Part shown: piece after piece, positions 36,932 through 46,615 of the stretch
How the letters are laid out: the number at the start of each line of letters is the position of its first letter
Numbering within the stretch: position 1 is the first letter of the stretch
NCBI GenBank assembly: GCA_001648575.1
Contig: LQXN01000066.1
Location: forward strand, 333,122-397,121
Length of the DNA stretch: 64,000 nucleotides
Source of the DNA: Sutcliffiella horikoshii DSM 8719
GTDB taxonomy: Bacteria > Bacillota > Bacilli > Bacillales > Bacillaceae_I
Direction of reading: 5' to 3'
Program-made: the position numbers and the translations under genes
Notes under the pieces: model-generated
Seen by the model: only the letters and a program-made list of their open reading frames with translations
Databases searched by the model: none
Told to the model about the DNA's origin: nothing

Positions 36932-37840
36932 ATGGAGAGATTTTGTCTAGAATATACAGCCGGAGCACAAGACGAAGGTAAACTGCTTCGGGAGTTTCTA
37001 AAAGAAAGGCAGATTTCAAAAGCCGCCTTGATTGATATTAAGTTCAACGGAGGGGCGCTGCTTGTAAATGGCAGCGCCGTTACTGTGAGATACTTATTGC
37101 GTGAAGGTGATACAGTTAAGGTGTTTTTTCCAAAAGAGGTGCCAAGTGAGGAACTTTTACCTGAGGAAATGTACCTTGATATCATGTATGAGGATGAGTA
37201 TGTACTTGTTATCAACAAGCCTGCAGGGGTAGCTTCCATTCCATCTCGTGAGCACCGTTTCGGCACGCTTGCCAATGGTCTCTTAGCATACTACCAATCT
37301 AAAGGGATTCATTCCACCATTCATATTGTAACGAGGCTGGACCGTGATACCTCAGGATTGATGCTGATTGCCAAGCACCGTCATGCTCATCACCTGTTTT
37401 CCTTGCAACAGCGGGATTTCGGGGTGAAAAGAAAGTATGAGGCTCTTGTGCACGGTGTGTTGAATGGAGATGATGGCTCTGTTTTTGGAACGGTGGATGC
37501 ACCGATCGGTCGAAAGGAAACGAGCATTATTGAGCGCGAGGTGCGGGAGGATGGACAACACGCTATTACCCATTACGAGGTGCTTCGTTTCGGAGAAGGT
37601 TGGACTCATGTTTCATTGCAGTTGGAGACAGGACGAACTCACCAAATCCGCGTTCATATGACGCATCTCGGACATCCTTTGCTTGGCGACCGCCTCTATG
37701 GAGGAGTGGAGTTGGAGGGTATGGCCCGCCAGGCGTTGCATAGCTGTGAACTGAGTTTTTTCCATCCGGTAAAAAACACAGCGATGAAGTTCCGGTGTGA
37801 GTTGCCGGAAGATATGAGCAAGGCATTGGAGAAGAGCTGA
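36932..37840 (+). CDS. yjbO: RluD-type pseudouridine synthase YjbO
   Basis: Modifies uridines in rRNA or tRNA. Seen: N-terminal S4-like segment (LREFLKERQISKAALIDIKF), motif II HIVTRLDRDTSGLMLIAK with the catalytic Asp, LETGRTHQIRVHM and GHPLLGDRLYGG. 302 residues. Target site not readable from sequence. Last gene of the relQ operon. Confidence 0.92.
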   Translation: MERFCLEYTAGAQDEGKLLREFLKERQISKAALIDIKFNGGALLVNGSAVTVRYLLREGDTVKVFFPKEVPSEELLPEEMYLDIMYEDEYVLVINKPAGVASIPSREHRFGTLANGLLAYYQSKGIHSTIHIVTRLDRDTSGLMLIAKHRHAHHLFSLQQRDFGVKRKYEALVHGVLNGDDGSVFGTVDAPIGRKETSIIEREVREDGQHAITHYEVLRFGEGWTHVSLQLETGRTHQIRVHMTHLGHPLLGDRLYGGVELEGMARQALHSCELSFFHPVKNTAMKFRCELPEDMSKALEKS

Positions 37841-37911
37841 TGATCCTAAGGGATATTGGCTTTTTTTGAAGAGTTGGACACCACTGATGAATTTTAACCA
37901 TTGCCTTCTAT

Positions 37912-37947
37912 TTGGGGGGCTGCTTAAAAGGAGAACAGGCCCCCCCA
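37912..37947. other. GC-rich hairpin between yjbO and prpE
   Basis: TTGGGGGGCTG / CAGGCCCCCCCA stem between convergent genes. There is no T run on either side, so it may be a weak bidirectional terminator or 3' stabiliser. Confidence 0.5.
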
Positions 37948-37951
37948 CTAT

Positions 37952-38692
37952 CTAATCCCAAAGTTCTCTAAATTTTTCCTTCACAAACGGCATTCCTGAA
38001 TCCACAGAAACCGTCTCCATTTCAGGATAGCGCAGGGCGGAAAGCTTGCCACCAAAAACTGCGCCGGTATCGATATTTGCTGTTTTATTTATGATCCTTA
38101 CCTCCCGGACCGGTGTGTGACCATAGACAACCCAAGCACTTCCGTCATATTCTACTGCCCAATCGCGGCGGACTGGCATACCGTTCTTGTGGAATTCTCC
38201 GGTGATATCACCGTACAGTACAAATGTTTTCACTTTTTTACCCTGCTTGCCTATGTATTCTTTCTTGATGCCTGCATGCGCTACGATCAGTTTGCCATCA
38301 TCGAGCACCTGATAGAGCGGAGCGTCCTCATATAGTTTAATGAATGTTTGCCGGAACCGTTCCTGCTCTGCACCGGTAAGTGCTTGAAATTCAGCAGCAG
38401 TCGTCTCAAGCCCATGAGTATGCTGGACTTTGTTTCCCAAAAGAAAACGATATAGTTTGTTGCAGTGGTTTCCTGGCACATAAAAGCCAATCCCCGCTTC
38501 CACCATACCGTATACGATATTCACCACTCCAATCGAGTCAGGCCCCCGGTCAGTAAGGTCGCCCACAAAGGCAAGTTTTCTTCCTTCAGGGTGTTGGTAA
38601 ACCCCATTTTCCTCTGAGTATCCCAATTCGGACAATAATGTTTTGAATTCCATTATGCACCCATGGATATCACCTATGACATCAATTTTCAT
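37952..38692 (-). CDS. prpE: Bis(5'-nucleosyl)-tetraphosphatase PrpE
   Basis: PPP-family metallophosphatase that in B. subtilis hydrolyses Ap4A and affects spore germination. Seen: GDIHG near residue 7, [23 protein letters not shown] and YGHTPV, the full set of metal ligands. 246 residues. Divergent from yjbQ, conserved order. Confidence 0.93.
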   Translation of the reverse strand: MKIDVIGDIHGCIMEFKTLLSELGYSEENGVYQHPEGRKLAFVGDLTDRGPDSIGVVNIVYGMVEAGIGFYVPGNHCNKLYRFLLGNKVQHTHGLETTAAEFQALTGAEQERFRQTFIKLYEDAPLYQVLDDGKLIVAHAGIKKEYIGKQGKKVKTFVLYGDITGEFHKNGMPVRRDWAVEYDGSAWVVYGHTPVREVRIINKTANIDTGAVFGGKLSALRYPEMETVSVDSGMPFVKEKFRELWD

Positions 38693-38838
38693 AAAGACAT
38701 AACACCTCTTTCATATACATATCCAGCTCCGTTTCCCCATACAAATGAGTGAGGTAAAAGGAAAAAGTTCATACTACTGTTAATATCTACATTGTATCAT
38801 TTCTGTAAATTTTTCATGAAAAATTTATCTGATTACTG

Positions 38839-38866
38839 TTTTAGCGTAATAAAAACATGATATAAT
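38839..38866 (+). promoter_or_regulatory. Candidate promoter of yjbQ
   Basis: TATAAT at 38861-38866 with a weak TTTTAG 16 bases upstream. About 45 bases before the start codon. Confidence 0.45.
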
Positions 38867-38911
38867 CTTTGCTTATTACATACAAAAATAGAACTGATTG
38901 GGGAAGATAGA

Positions 38912-40975
38912 ATGTTTGAGCTACCAATCAAGGAACCGGTATTAGTATTTACAATAGCGATGATGATCTTTTTCATTTTTCCCTATTTCATGAAATTATT
39001 GCGGATACCGGGATTGATCGGACCAATTTTAGCTGGAGTCATCATTGGACCAAAGGGGTTGGCTGTATTGGAGAGAAGCTCGACGATTGAACTTTTAGGG
39101 ACAGTCGGGTTGCTTTTCATCATGTTCATTGCCGGACTTGAGATGGACTTGGATGGTTTTAAGAAATATCGGAATAGAAGTATCATCTTTGGGATGATGT
39201 CGTTTTGGATACCTTTATTGGTAGGGACGGTAATAAGTTTAATGCTTGGTTATAGTGTGGCAGCTGCCATCCTGATCGGCTCAATACTTGGGTCCCATAC
39301 CTTGCTGGGCTATCCCATCGCCAGCCGGCTTGGAATTGGGAAAAGCAAGGCCATCACCACAGCTGTTGGCGGGAGCATCCTGACTGACACTTTTGCCTTA
39401 TTGGTGCTTGCAGTCATCACTGGTGCAACCGCAGGCCAACTTGATATCTACTTTGGAGTGAAATTAGGGTTTTCCTTAATTGTTTTTGTTGCCATCATTT
39501 TTTTGGGAACACCGTTTCTATCAAGATGGTTTTTCCGGAATGTGGCAACAGAAGGAACAGGGGAGTTCATTTATGTCATGGTAATGCTCTTCACGGCTGG
39601 CTCCTTGGCACTTATCGCCGGATTGCAGCCAATTATCGGGGCGTTTTTAGTGGGGCTTGCCCTCAATCGATTCATTTTCGATCAAGGCCCGCTGATGAAC
39701 CGAATCCGATTTACTGCCAACAGCATCTTTATCCCTTTTTTCCTGCTCTCAGTTGGAATGCTGATGGACCTAAGAGTCCTGATCGGCAACCCAAAAGCAT
39801 GGGTCTTGACGATAGCGATAGTGATTGGTCTGTTGCTAAGTAAGTATATTGCGGCATTATTAACAAGTAAGTTCTACAAGTATTCTAAGGATGAGCGCAT
39901 GGTCATATTCGGCCTTACCACCCCGCAGGCAGCAGCAACGCTTGCCGCTACCCTTGTTGGATTTAATGTCGGACTGCTTGATCAGGCAACAGTGAACGGT
40001 GTCATCATTATGATTCTGATAACATGTATATTTGGTCCTTATATGGTAGAAAAATATGGACGGAAACTTGCCCTAGAAGAAGAGATGAAACCTGTTCAGA
40101 AGGGGGAGGCACCAGAGAGGATTTTAATACCAATCGCCAATCCGAATACGATGGAGTCCTTGATGGATCTGGCCTTTGTCATCCGTCAATTCAATACTGC
40201 TGAACACCCTTTATATGCCCTGAGTGTGGTACAGCGTGATATGTGGGGAGCAGATGGGGACGTTGCCAAAGCAGAAAAAATGCTTGGCCAGGCTGTTTCC
40301 TATTCGAGTGGAGCGGACGTCCCTATCCGCGTGACTACACGGGTGGACCGAAACATTGCCATCGGAATCAACCGGGCAATTGCTGAAGAGCGCATCACCA
40401 CCCTTGTAGCTGGATGGAACGGAGAACGCACCGCACCACAGAAAATTTTCGGTGGTGTCATCGACCAAGTACTTGATCAGACAAATGTTTCTGTACTGAT
40501 TTCAAAGCTCGGTCACCCGTTGAATACTACAAAGCGTATTGTACTGATTCTACCTAAAGGCATTGATCACAAGCCAGGCTACTGGGATGCCCTGGCCACC
40601 ATAAAACTGATCGCAAGCAACCTTGGGGCGACAATTCAATGCTATGTCATCAAAGGATTCCCTGATGTGTATAAAGCGCATATGCGCGAGATCAAGCCCA
40701 ACCCTCCGACCGTTGTGGAATGGGTGGAAGGCTGGACTGCCCTATATGAAAATAATCTGCCCGCTCTAGAGCCCGATGATCTCGCGGTCGTACTCAGCGC
40801 AAGAAAAGGAACGACCGGCTGGCATCCGCAGCTCGAGAAGATTCCGGGAAAGCTTGCAAAAATCAACCCAGAAAGCTTCATAGTCTTCTATCCAAGAGAA
40901 GAAAAAGAGGACCTGCGAGGTACACGAGGGACGGAGATACCGAAAGAAGTATTATTGGGCAGGGATTACGACTAA
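38912..40975 (+). CDS. yjbQ: CPA2-family cation/proton antiporter YjbQ
   Basis: 687-residue membrane antiporter. Seen: about twelve N-terminal helices to residue ~385 with GLIGPILAGVIIGPKGL, FIAGLEMDLDGF and LGSHTLLGYPIASRLG, typical of KefB/NapA-like exchangers, then a cytoplasmic part of about 290 residues that looks like two universal-stress-protein-like domains. Ion specificity (Na+ or K+ against H+) is not readable. Same position as B. subtilis yjbQ. Confidence 0.9.
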   Translation: MFELPIKEPVLVFTIAMMIFFIFPYFMKLLRIPGLIGPILAGVIIGPKGLAVLERSSTIELLGTVGLLFIMFIAGLEMDLDGFKKYRNRSIIFGMMSFWIPLLVGTVISLMLGYSVAAAILIGSILGSHTLLGYPIASRLGIGKSKAITTAVGGSILTDTFALLVLAVITGATAGQLDIYFGVKLGFSLIVFVAIIFLGTPFLSRWFFRNVATEGTGEFIYVMVMLFTAGSLALIAGLQPIIGAFLVGLALNRFIFDQGPLMNRIRFTANSIFIPFFLLSVGMLMDLRVLIGNPKAWVLTIAIVIGLLLSKYIAALLTSKFYKYSKDERMVIFGLTTPQAAATLAATLVGFNVGLLDQATVNGVIIMILITCIFGPYMVEKYGRKLALEEEMKPVQKGEAPERILIPIANPNTMESLMDLAFVIRQFNTAEHPLYALSVVQRDMWGADGDVAKAEKMLGQAVSYSSGADVPIRVTTRVDRNIAIGINRAIAEERITTLVAGWNGERTAPQKIFGGVIDQVLDQTNVSVLISKLGHPLNTTKRIVLILPKGIDHKPGYWDALATIKLIASNLGATIQCYVIKGFPDVYKAHMREIKPNPPTVVEWVEGWTALYENNLPALEPDDLAVVLSARKGTTGWHPQLEKIPGKLAKINPESFIVFYPREEKEDLRGTRGTEIPKEVLLGRDYD

Positions 40976-40977
40976 TG

Positions 40978-41013
40978 GAAGACCGGTTCATAACAGAGCC
41001 GGTCTTCTTTTTT
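40978..41013 (+). terminator. Terminator of yjbQ
   Basis: GAAGACCGG / CCGGTCTTC stem followed by T residues. Confidence 0.9.
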
Positions 41014-41032
41014 ATTGGAGAAAGTATATAAT

Positions 41033-41120
41033 TCTGTTGATTTCCGTTACCCCGCAGCGTAGCGAGGAGGCTCAAGGTCGCCCCGCGGAAAGCACAGCCA
41101 TTTGCGGAAAGCAAAAGCGG
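41033..41120. repeat. Dispersed GC-rich element, truncated copy after yjbQ
   Basis: CTGTTGATTTCCG left end, then CCCCGCAGCGTAGCGAGGAGG, CTCAAGGTCGCCCCGCGGAA and AGCGG. The first inner half is deleted and the right end is degraded. Confidence 0.65.
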
Positions 41121-41171
41121 TGATTTACTGAACCTCAGTATTAATGTACTATACATTCAAGAAATAATAAG

Positions 41172-41200
41172 TTCGCATTTCCACAACTATATGCTATAAT
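41172..41200 (+). promoter_or_regulatory. Promoter of fabI
   Basis: TTCGCA (41172-41177), 17-base spacer, TATAAT (41195-41200). Confidence 0.75.
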
Positions 41201-41216
41201 TATGACTAGGTACTAA
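41200..41216. promoter_or_regulatory. FapR-like operator of fabI
   Basis: TTATGACTAGGTACTAA lies just after the -10. It resembles the FapR consensus TTAGTACCTGGTACTAA in the ends and the right half. FapR represses fatty-acid synthesis genes and is released by malonyl-CoA; in B. subtilis it controls fabI. Assignment rests on position and pattern. Confidence 0.7.
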
Positions 41217-41246
41217 TAACTTATATAAATAGGAGGATATAAAACA

Positions 41247-42017
41247 ATGAACTTATCCTTAAATGGTCGTACATATGTAGTAATGGGAGTAGCAAATAAA
41301 AGAAGTATTGCATGGGGAATTGCCCGATCCCTGCATGATGCAGGAGCACGCCTCGTATTCACATACGCAGGTGAACGCCTGGAAAAAAGCGTGAGAGAGC
41401 TTGCGGAATCGCTTGAAAGAAAAGACTCCATCGTCCTTCCTTGTGATGTAACAAAAGACGAAGAAGTGCACACGTGCTTCCAGCAGATTAAAGATGAAGT
41501 CGGTGTAATCCATGGTGTAGCTCACTGTATCGCATTCGCGAACAAAGAGGAGCTTCAAGGTGATTACATGAACACAACAAGAGACGGGTTCATGCTAGCA
41601 CATAACATCAGCTCCTACTCTTTAACTGCTGTAGCAAAAGAAGCAAAGGAACTTATGACAGATGGCGGCAGCATCGTTACGTTAACATACCTTGGCGGTG
41701 AAAAAGTGGTTCCTAACTACAACATTATGGGTGTCGCAAAGGCAAGTCTTGATGCAAGCGTAAAATACCTTGCTAACGACCTTGGAAAAGTTGGAATCCG
41801 CGTTAACTCCATTTCCGCTGGTCCTATCCGTACGCTTTCTGCAAAAGGTGTAAGTGATTTCAACTCGATTTTAAAAGAAATCGAAGAAACTGCTCCATTA
41901 CGTCGAGTGACGACACAAGAAGAGGTTGGAGACACTGCATTATTCTTGTTCAGTAACCTGTCTCGCGGGATTACTGGAGAAAACATCCACGTTGACTCTG
42001 GATACCATATCTTTTAA
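41247..42017 (+). CDS. fabI: Enoyl-ACP reductase FabI
   Basis: Short-chain dehydrogenase/reductase for the last step of fatty-acid elongation. Seen: the cofactor loop GVANKRSIAWGIA, AHNISSYSL, and the catalytic Y-x6-K in NYNIMGVAK (Tyr ~157, Lys ~164), then SAGPIRTLSAKGV. 256 residues. Ribosome-binding site AGGAGG. In B. subtilis a thi cluster stands between yjbQ and fabI; here it is absent. Confidence 0.97.
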   Translation: MNLSLNGRTYVVMGVANKRSIAWGIARSLHDAGARLVFTYAGERLEKSVRELAESLERKDSIVLPCDVTKDEEVHTCFQQIKDEVGVIHGVAHCIAFANKEELQGDYMNTTRDGFMLAHNISSYSLTAVAKEAKELMTDGGSIVTLTYLGGEKVVPNYNIMGVAKASLDASVKYLANDLGKVGIRVNSISAGPIRTLSAKGVSDFNSILKEIEETAPLRRVTTQEEVGDTALFLFSNLSRGITGENIHVDSGYHIF

Positions 42018-42052
42018 TAAGGCTCATTTTGCAACCTTATAAAAATTATTAT

Positions 42053-42097
42053 AAAAAATCCGTTCTTGATCTTTAAATCAAGCTCGGATTTTTTTGT
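42053..42097 (+). terminator. Terminator of fabI
   Basis: Stem AAATCCG..CTTGAT / ATCAAG..CGGATTT followed by a T run. Confidence 0.85.
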
Positions 42098-42133
42098 TCT
42101 AAGAGCTAGGAGCTATAAAAATTGATTGAAGGG

Positions 42134-43291
<1,158 letters not shown>

Positions 43292-43292
43292 T

Positions 43293-43320
43293 TAAGGTAT
43301 GGTCGTATCGGAAGAAATGT
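43293..43320 (-). promoter_or_regulatory. Sigma-K type promoter of the CotS-like gene
   Basis: Minus strand AC (43320-43319), 17 bases, CATACCTTA (43301-43293). Exact match to AC-N17-CATANNNTA. Confidence 0.75.
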
Positions 43321-43402
43321 TATTGACAGGTGTGTTTTTTTCACCGGATGCTTACTAATTAAGGTAATTGCCCTTTTTCCTAAAAGAATAAGAGGAAAAG
43401 GT

Positions 43403-43430
43403 ACTTTTAAACCTGCTCATCCATACCATA
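43403..43430 (+). promoter_or_regulatory. Sigma-K type promoter of the coat glycan operon
   Basis: AC (43403-43404), 17 bases, CATACCATA (43422-43430). Exact match, 39 bases before the glycosyltransferase start. Confidence 0.78.
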
Positions 43431-43468
43431 CTTATAAACTACCGTTTTTAGGTAAAAGGAGGTCACAA

Positions 43469-44617
43469 ATGAAAATAGCCTATATTGCTACAGAAAAACT
43501 TCCGGTACCGGCAATTCGTGGTGGTGCAATTCAAATATATATTGACTCTGTTGCTGCCATAATTGGAAAAAACCATGATGTTACCATTTTGTCTATTCAG
43601 CATGAGGAACTGGAGATGCAGGAGAAGAGAGGAAATGTACGTTACATTCGTTTTGACGAAAAAAATTATCTGACTTCAATCATTACGCATCTTCAACAAG
43701 AAACCTATGATGTCATCCATTTATGTAATCGCCCATTATGGGTGAAATCGGTAAAGGAAGCGACACCTGCATCCAAAATAGTATTAAGTGTCCATAACGA
43801 AATGTTTACTTATGAGAAATTGAGTGATCAAGAAGGAAAAGAGTGCTTAAACCTTGTGTCAAAGGTAGTTACAGTCAGTGACTTTATTGGAAGAACCATT
43901 ACTGATCGATTTCCATTTGCCAAATCCAAAGTAAAAACCGTATATTCTGGAGTAGATTTAGATACATTCCAGCCACCATGGACTTCAAAGGGAGGTCAGG
44001 GGAGAAGCAGTATAAGAAGCGAGCTGGGACTTACAAATAGAAAGGTTATTCTTTTTGTAGGAAGGCTCAGTAAGGTAAAAGGACCTCATATTTTATTACA
44101 AGCTCTTCCGTCAATAAAAAAAGAACACCAAAATGTCACGATGGTATTCATTGGATCCAAGTGGTTTGGTGATGATCAAGTAAATAATTACGTTAAACAT
44201 CTTTATACACTTGGTGCCATGTATCAAGAAAATGTAATGTTCATTAAGTTTGTTAAACCAGTGGATATTCCGAAATTATTTGCCATGTCGGATGTATTTG
44301 TATGTTCTTCCCAATGGCAGGAACCACTAGCCCGTGTTCATTATGAAGCCATGGCTGCCGGGTTGCCGATTATAACAAGTAAGCGTGGTGGGAATCCCGA
44401 GGTAATCAATGAGGGGAAGAACGGATATGTTGTTGATCAATTTGAAGATCCTGAAAGTTATGCGACTCTAATTAACTCCTTATTACATGATTCCAATAAG
44501 AGAGAAAGACTAGGAAGATATGGACGTGAAAAAGTAGAAAGGGACTTCAGCTGGAGGAATGTAGAGAATAATCTGATAGCGGTGTATAAAGAAGCCACTG
44601 GTAATAAAGAGAGGTGA
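43469..44617 (+). CDS. CotSA-like glycosyltransferase (GT4)
   Basis: GT-B fold enzyme that probably transfers a sugar from a nucleotide donor onto a spore-coat glycan or protein. Seen: N-terminal ATEKLPVPAIRGGAIQ acceptor loop, VGRLSKVKGPHILLQAL linker-helix motif, and the donor-site ARVHYEAMAAGLPIITSKRG with GGNPEVI. 382 residues. Clear paralogue of the gene at 46616. First gene of an operon with a CotS-like protein, an arrangement like B. subtilis cotSA-cotS. Ribosome-binding site AAAGGAGG. Confidence 0.85.
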   Translation: MKIAYIATEKLPVPAIRGGAIQIYIDSVAAIIGKNHDVTILSIQHEELEMQEKRGNVRYIRFDEKNYLTSIITHLQQETYDVIHLCNRPLWVKSVKEATPASKIVLSVHNEMFTYEKLSDQEGKECLNLVSKVVTVSDFIGRTITDRFPFAKSKVKTVYSGVDLDTFQPPWTSKGGQGRSSIRSELGLTNRKVILFVGRLSKVKGPHILLQALPSIKKEHQNVTMVFIGSKWFGDDQVNNYVKHLYTLGAMYQENVMFIKFVKPVDIPKLFAMSDVFVCSSQWQEPLARVHYEAMAAGLPIITSKRGGNPEVINEGKNGYVVDQFEDPESYATLINSLLHDSNKRERLGRYGREKVERDFSWRNVENNLIAVYKEATGNKER

Positions 44618-44623
44618 TGACTT

Positions 44624-45685
44624 TTGGAACAAAATCATGAGATGGAAAAAGATCACTTGCAACTAGTACTGGATTTTTATCCGTTGGATGTTTCTGATGT
44701 TCGGCTAATATCCAGCAGAAGCGGGAGAACTACTTGGGAAGTTGATACCACCGAAGGGAAAAAGATTTTGAAGCAAGCAAGCATGAAGCCAGAGAGAATG
44801 CTATTCATTGCTGGGGCTCATCAGCATCTACACCAAAAAGGGCTTGCAATAACACCGATTCATGAAACAAAAAATGGTGGGATCTGCATTGGAGCAGGGT
44901 CGGTTAGTTATGTGCTGTTCGATAAAGTAGAAGGCAATGAAGTGATTTATTACAACAAAGAGCAAATGCTAAAGGCCATGGAATTTGCTGGTAACTTCTA
45001 TCAAGCTTCAAAAGGGTATGTTCCGGCGGAAGAGAGTAAAACACGAAGCAGACTAGGTAAGTGGCATAAATTATTTCGTTGGAAACTTCAAGAGCTGGAA
45101 GGAAATAAAACGATTGCCCAATCGTATCCTGATGATGTATTCTCCTTATTATTTTTAGAACATGTAGATGAAATGATTTCCCGGGCCCAATCGGCATTGA
45201 CTGCTCTGGAAGAACCAATCTATACGGATATTTCCAGAGAGGTCAGTAGTTTAAAAGGCTTCTGTCAACAGGATTTCACTTTAGCACGATTCACAGAAGT
45301 GGAAGACGCCCTGTTTATGAAGGAGCTGCACTCGGTAACTTATGATCTACCAACCCGTGATATACGAATAATTTTAAACAAAATGATGAAGAAGTTTTCT
45401 GTTTGGGATGAGAACCTTGTATTTGATTTATTACGCGCCTATCAAATAACTAATCCGTTGACAGAGGAGTACTACCGTATTCTCTCAATCGATTTAAAAT
45501 TCCCTCATCTTTTTTGTGCGATTGCCCATAAATATTTTTTAGCCCAAAAAAGGTCTTGGTCAGATGAAAAATATATCTGGGCATTACAGAATATCATTGC
45601 ACTTGAAGAGTCCAAGGGGAGCTTCCTAAACCGATATCCTTCCATTTTTAAAGAAATCATTTCTTCAAACAAAGGGGGGATCTAA
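44624..45685 (+). CDS. CotS-like pseudokinase
   Basis: 353-residue protein with the same fold and N-lobe lysine (KKILKQASMKPERM) as the CotS-like protein at 42134. The catalytic loop reads CQQDFTLARF where the active paralogue has CHQDYGTGN, and the metal motif reads KELHSVTYDLP instead of [11 protein letters not shown]. The HxD histidine, the Asn and the DxD pair are therefore lost. Probably a scaffold or partner of the coat rather than an enzyme. Starts 7 bases after the glycosyltransferase at TTG 44624; ATG 44642 is an alternative. Same operon. Confidence 0.8.
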   Translation: MEQNHEMEKDHLQLVLDFYPLDVSDVRLISSRSGRTTWEVDTTEGKKILKQASMKPERMLFIAGAHQHLHQKGLAITPIHETKNGGICIGAGSVSYVLFDKVEGNEVIYYNKEQMLKAMEFAGNFYQASKGYVPAEESKTRSRLGKWHKLFRWKLQELEGNKTIAQSYPDDVFSLLFLEHVDEMISRAQSALTALEEPIYTDISREVSSLKGFCQQDFTLARFTEVEDALFMKELHSVTYDLPTRDIRIILNKMMKKFSVWDENLVFDLLRAYQITNPLTEEYYRILSIDLKFPHLFCAIAHKYFLAQKRSWSDEKYIWALQNIIALEESKGSFLNRYPSIFKEIISSNKGGI

Positions 45686-45686
45686 A

Positions 45687-46163
45687 ATGGCGGAAAGTCC
45701 TAAAATACCAAAGTTGGAGCTGGAAAAATTCACCTTCTCGCCTCCAGGTCCAATGGGATGGAATATGGCAGAATATGAAAAAATGCTGCAAAATCCTGAC
45801 CAGCTTGTATTAAACGAGACAACTGTTAATTCTCAGTTGCACTCCCTGTTAAAGCACGAATTAGTGGAGCTGTCGATGAGTGGAGCATTGAAGGATCAAG
45901 TACGGGTGTCGATAAAAAAGGAAACTCCTTCAGAAAATGAGAAAGTTGTTGACCAGGTTATTATTATGGAAAATGAAGAAGCTGCCGAACCTGGTTTTTC
46001 TCCAAACAATGATGAATTAGAAGACAAGGAAGAAATCATGGAAGAAAAAGAAAAAATACCGGTTTCCAATATAAAAGTAACCATAATCGTGGAGGAAAAA
46101 GCCTTAAAGTTACCTTGGATTACCTTTAAGTCAACCTCTAATCAAAAAAAGCGCGGAAATTAA
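45687..46163 (+). CDS. Acidic hypothetical coat-operon protein
   Basis: 158 residues, no recognised domain. Pro-rich start (KIPKLELEKFTFSPPGPMGW), a helical middle, a long Glu/Asn-rich low-complexity stretch (about residues 90-130) and a basic tail QKKRGN. Begins one base after the CotS-like gene with AAAGGGGGG upstream. B. subtilis has the coat protein gene ytxO downstream of cotS; this may be a positional counterpart, but similarity was not established. Confidence 0.65.
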   Translation: MAESPKIPKLELEKFTFSPPGPMGWNMAEYEKMLQNPDQLVLNETTVNSQLHSLLKHELVELSMSGALKDQVRVSIKKETPSENEKVVDQVIIMENEEAAEPGFSPNNDELEDKEEIMEEKEKIPVSNIKVTIIVEEKALKLPWITFKSTSNQKKRGN

Positions 46164-46242
46164 AAAATGTGTTCATTAAAGGTCTAGGTAATTGCATAAA
46201 TTGGTAATATATCAATTATTTATATGAGTAGGAGTGAGAAGA

Positions 46243-46551
46243 ATGTCAAATGAATTACAGAAAGCAAAATTGAAACTTGATTTTGACAATGGCTTTAGTT
46301 TATCTCCAGATCTTAGTGCAGAAGAAGCTTTAAATGCTCTTTTAAAAGCAATTAGAAATGGAGAAGTAGCTGAGGTGAAAATTACCGCAGAGTATAGTGA
46401 TGGTTTAAAAAAGGATTATCATAATGACGATGATGATGATGACGATGAGGAAGATGAAGAGGTAGCAGAAGCTGACGATGATGACCAAGATGACGACGAA
46501 GATGACGACGACGATGACGATGATGACGAAGAAGAAGAGGAAGAGGAATAG
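46243..46551 (+). CDS. Small protein with folded head and poly-acidic tail
   Basis: 102 residues. Residues 1-52 (MSNELQKAKLKLDFDNGFSL, then SPDLSAEEALNALLKAIRNG) form a compact amphipathic domain; residues 58-102 are almost only Asp and Glu. The head is closely similar to the protein at 52741, so the two are paralogues. No family recognised. Start set at ATG 46243 after AGGAGTGAG. Downstream of the cotSA-cotS-like operon; a calcium-binding or hydrated-layer role in the coat is speculation. Confidence 0.75.
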   Translation: MSNELQKAKLKLDFDNGFSLSPDLSAEEALNALLKAIRNGEVAEVKITAEYSDGLKKDYHNDDDDDDDEEDEEVAEADDDDQDDDEDDDDDDDDDEEEEEEE

Positions 46552-46564
46552 AGTAATATAAAAT

Positions 46565-46605
46565 AAGTGCCAGAATCCTTTAACGGGAATCTGGCACTTT
46601 TCTCT
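46565..46605. terminator. Bidirectional terminator
   Basis: AAGTGCCAGA / TCTGGCACTT stem with T residues, between the acidic-tail gene and the convergent glycosyltransferase. Confidence 0.88.
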
Positions 46606-46615
46606 TTGTTCAAAA

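Noticed and set aside
37912..37947. Strong rho-independent terminator between yjbO and prpE
   Set aside because: The stem is GC-rich but no T run follows on either strand, so it is listed only as a hairpin.
8590..41120. CRISPR array suggested by repeated GC-rich palindromes
   Set aside because: Copies are single, far apart and of unequal length; there are no spacers or cas genes.
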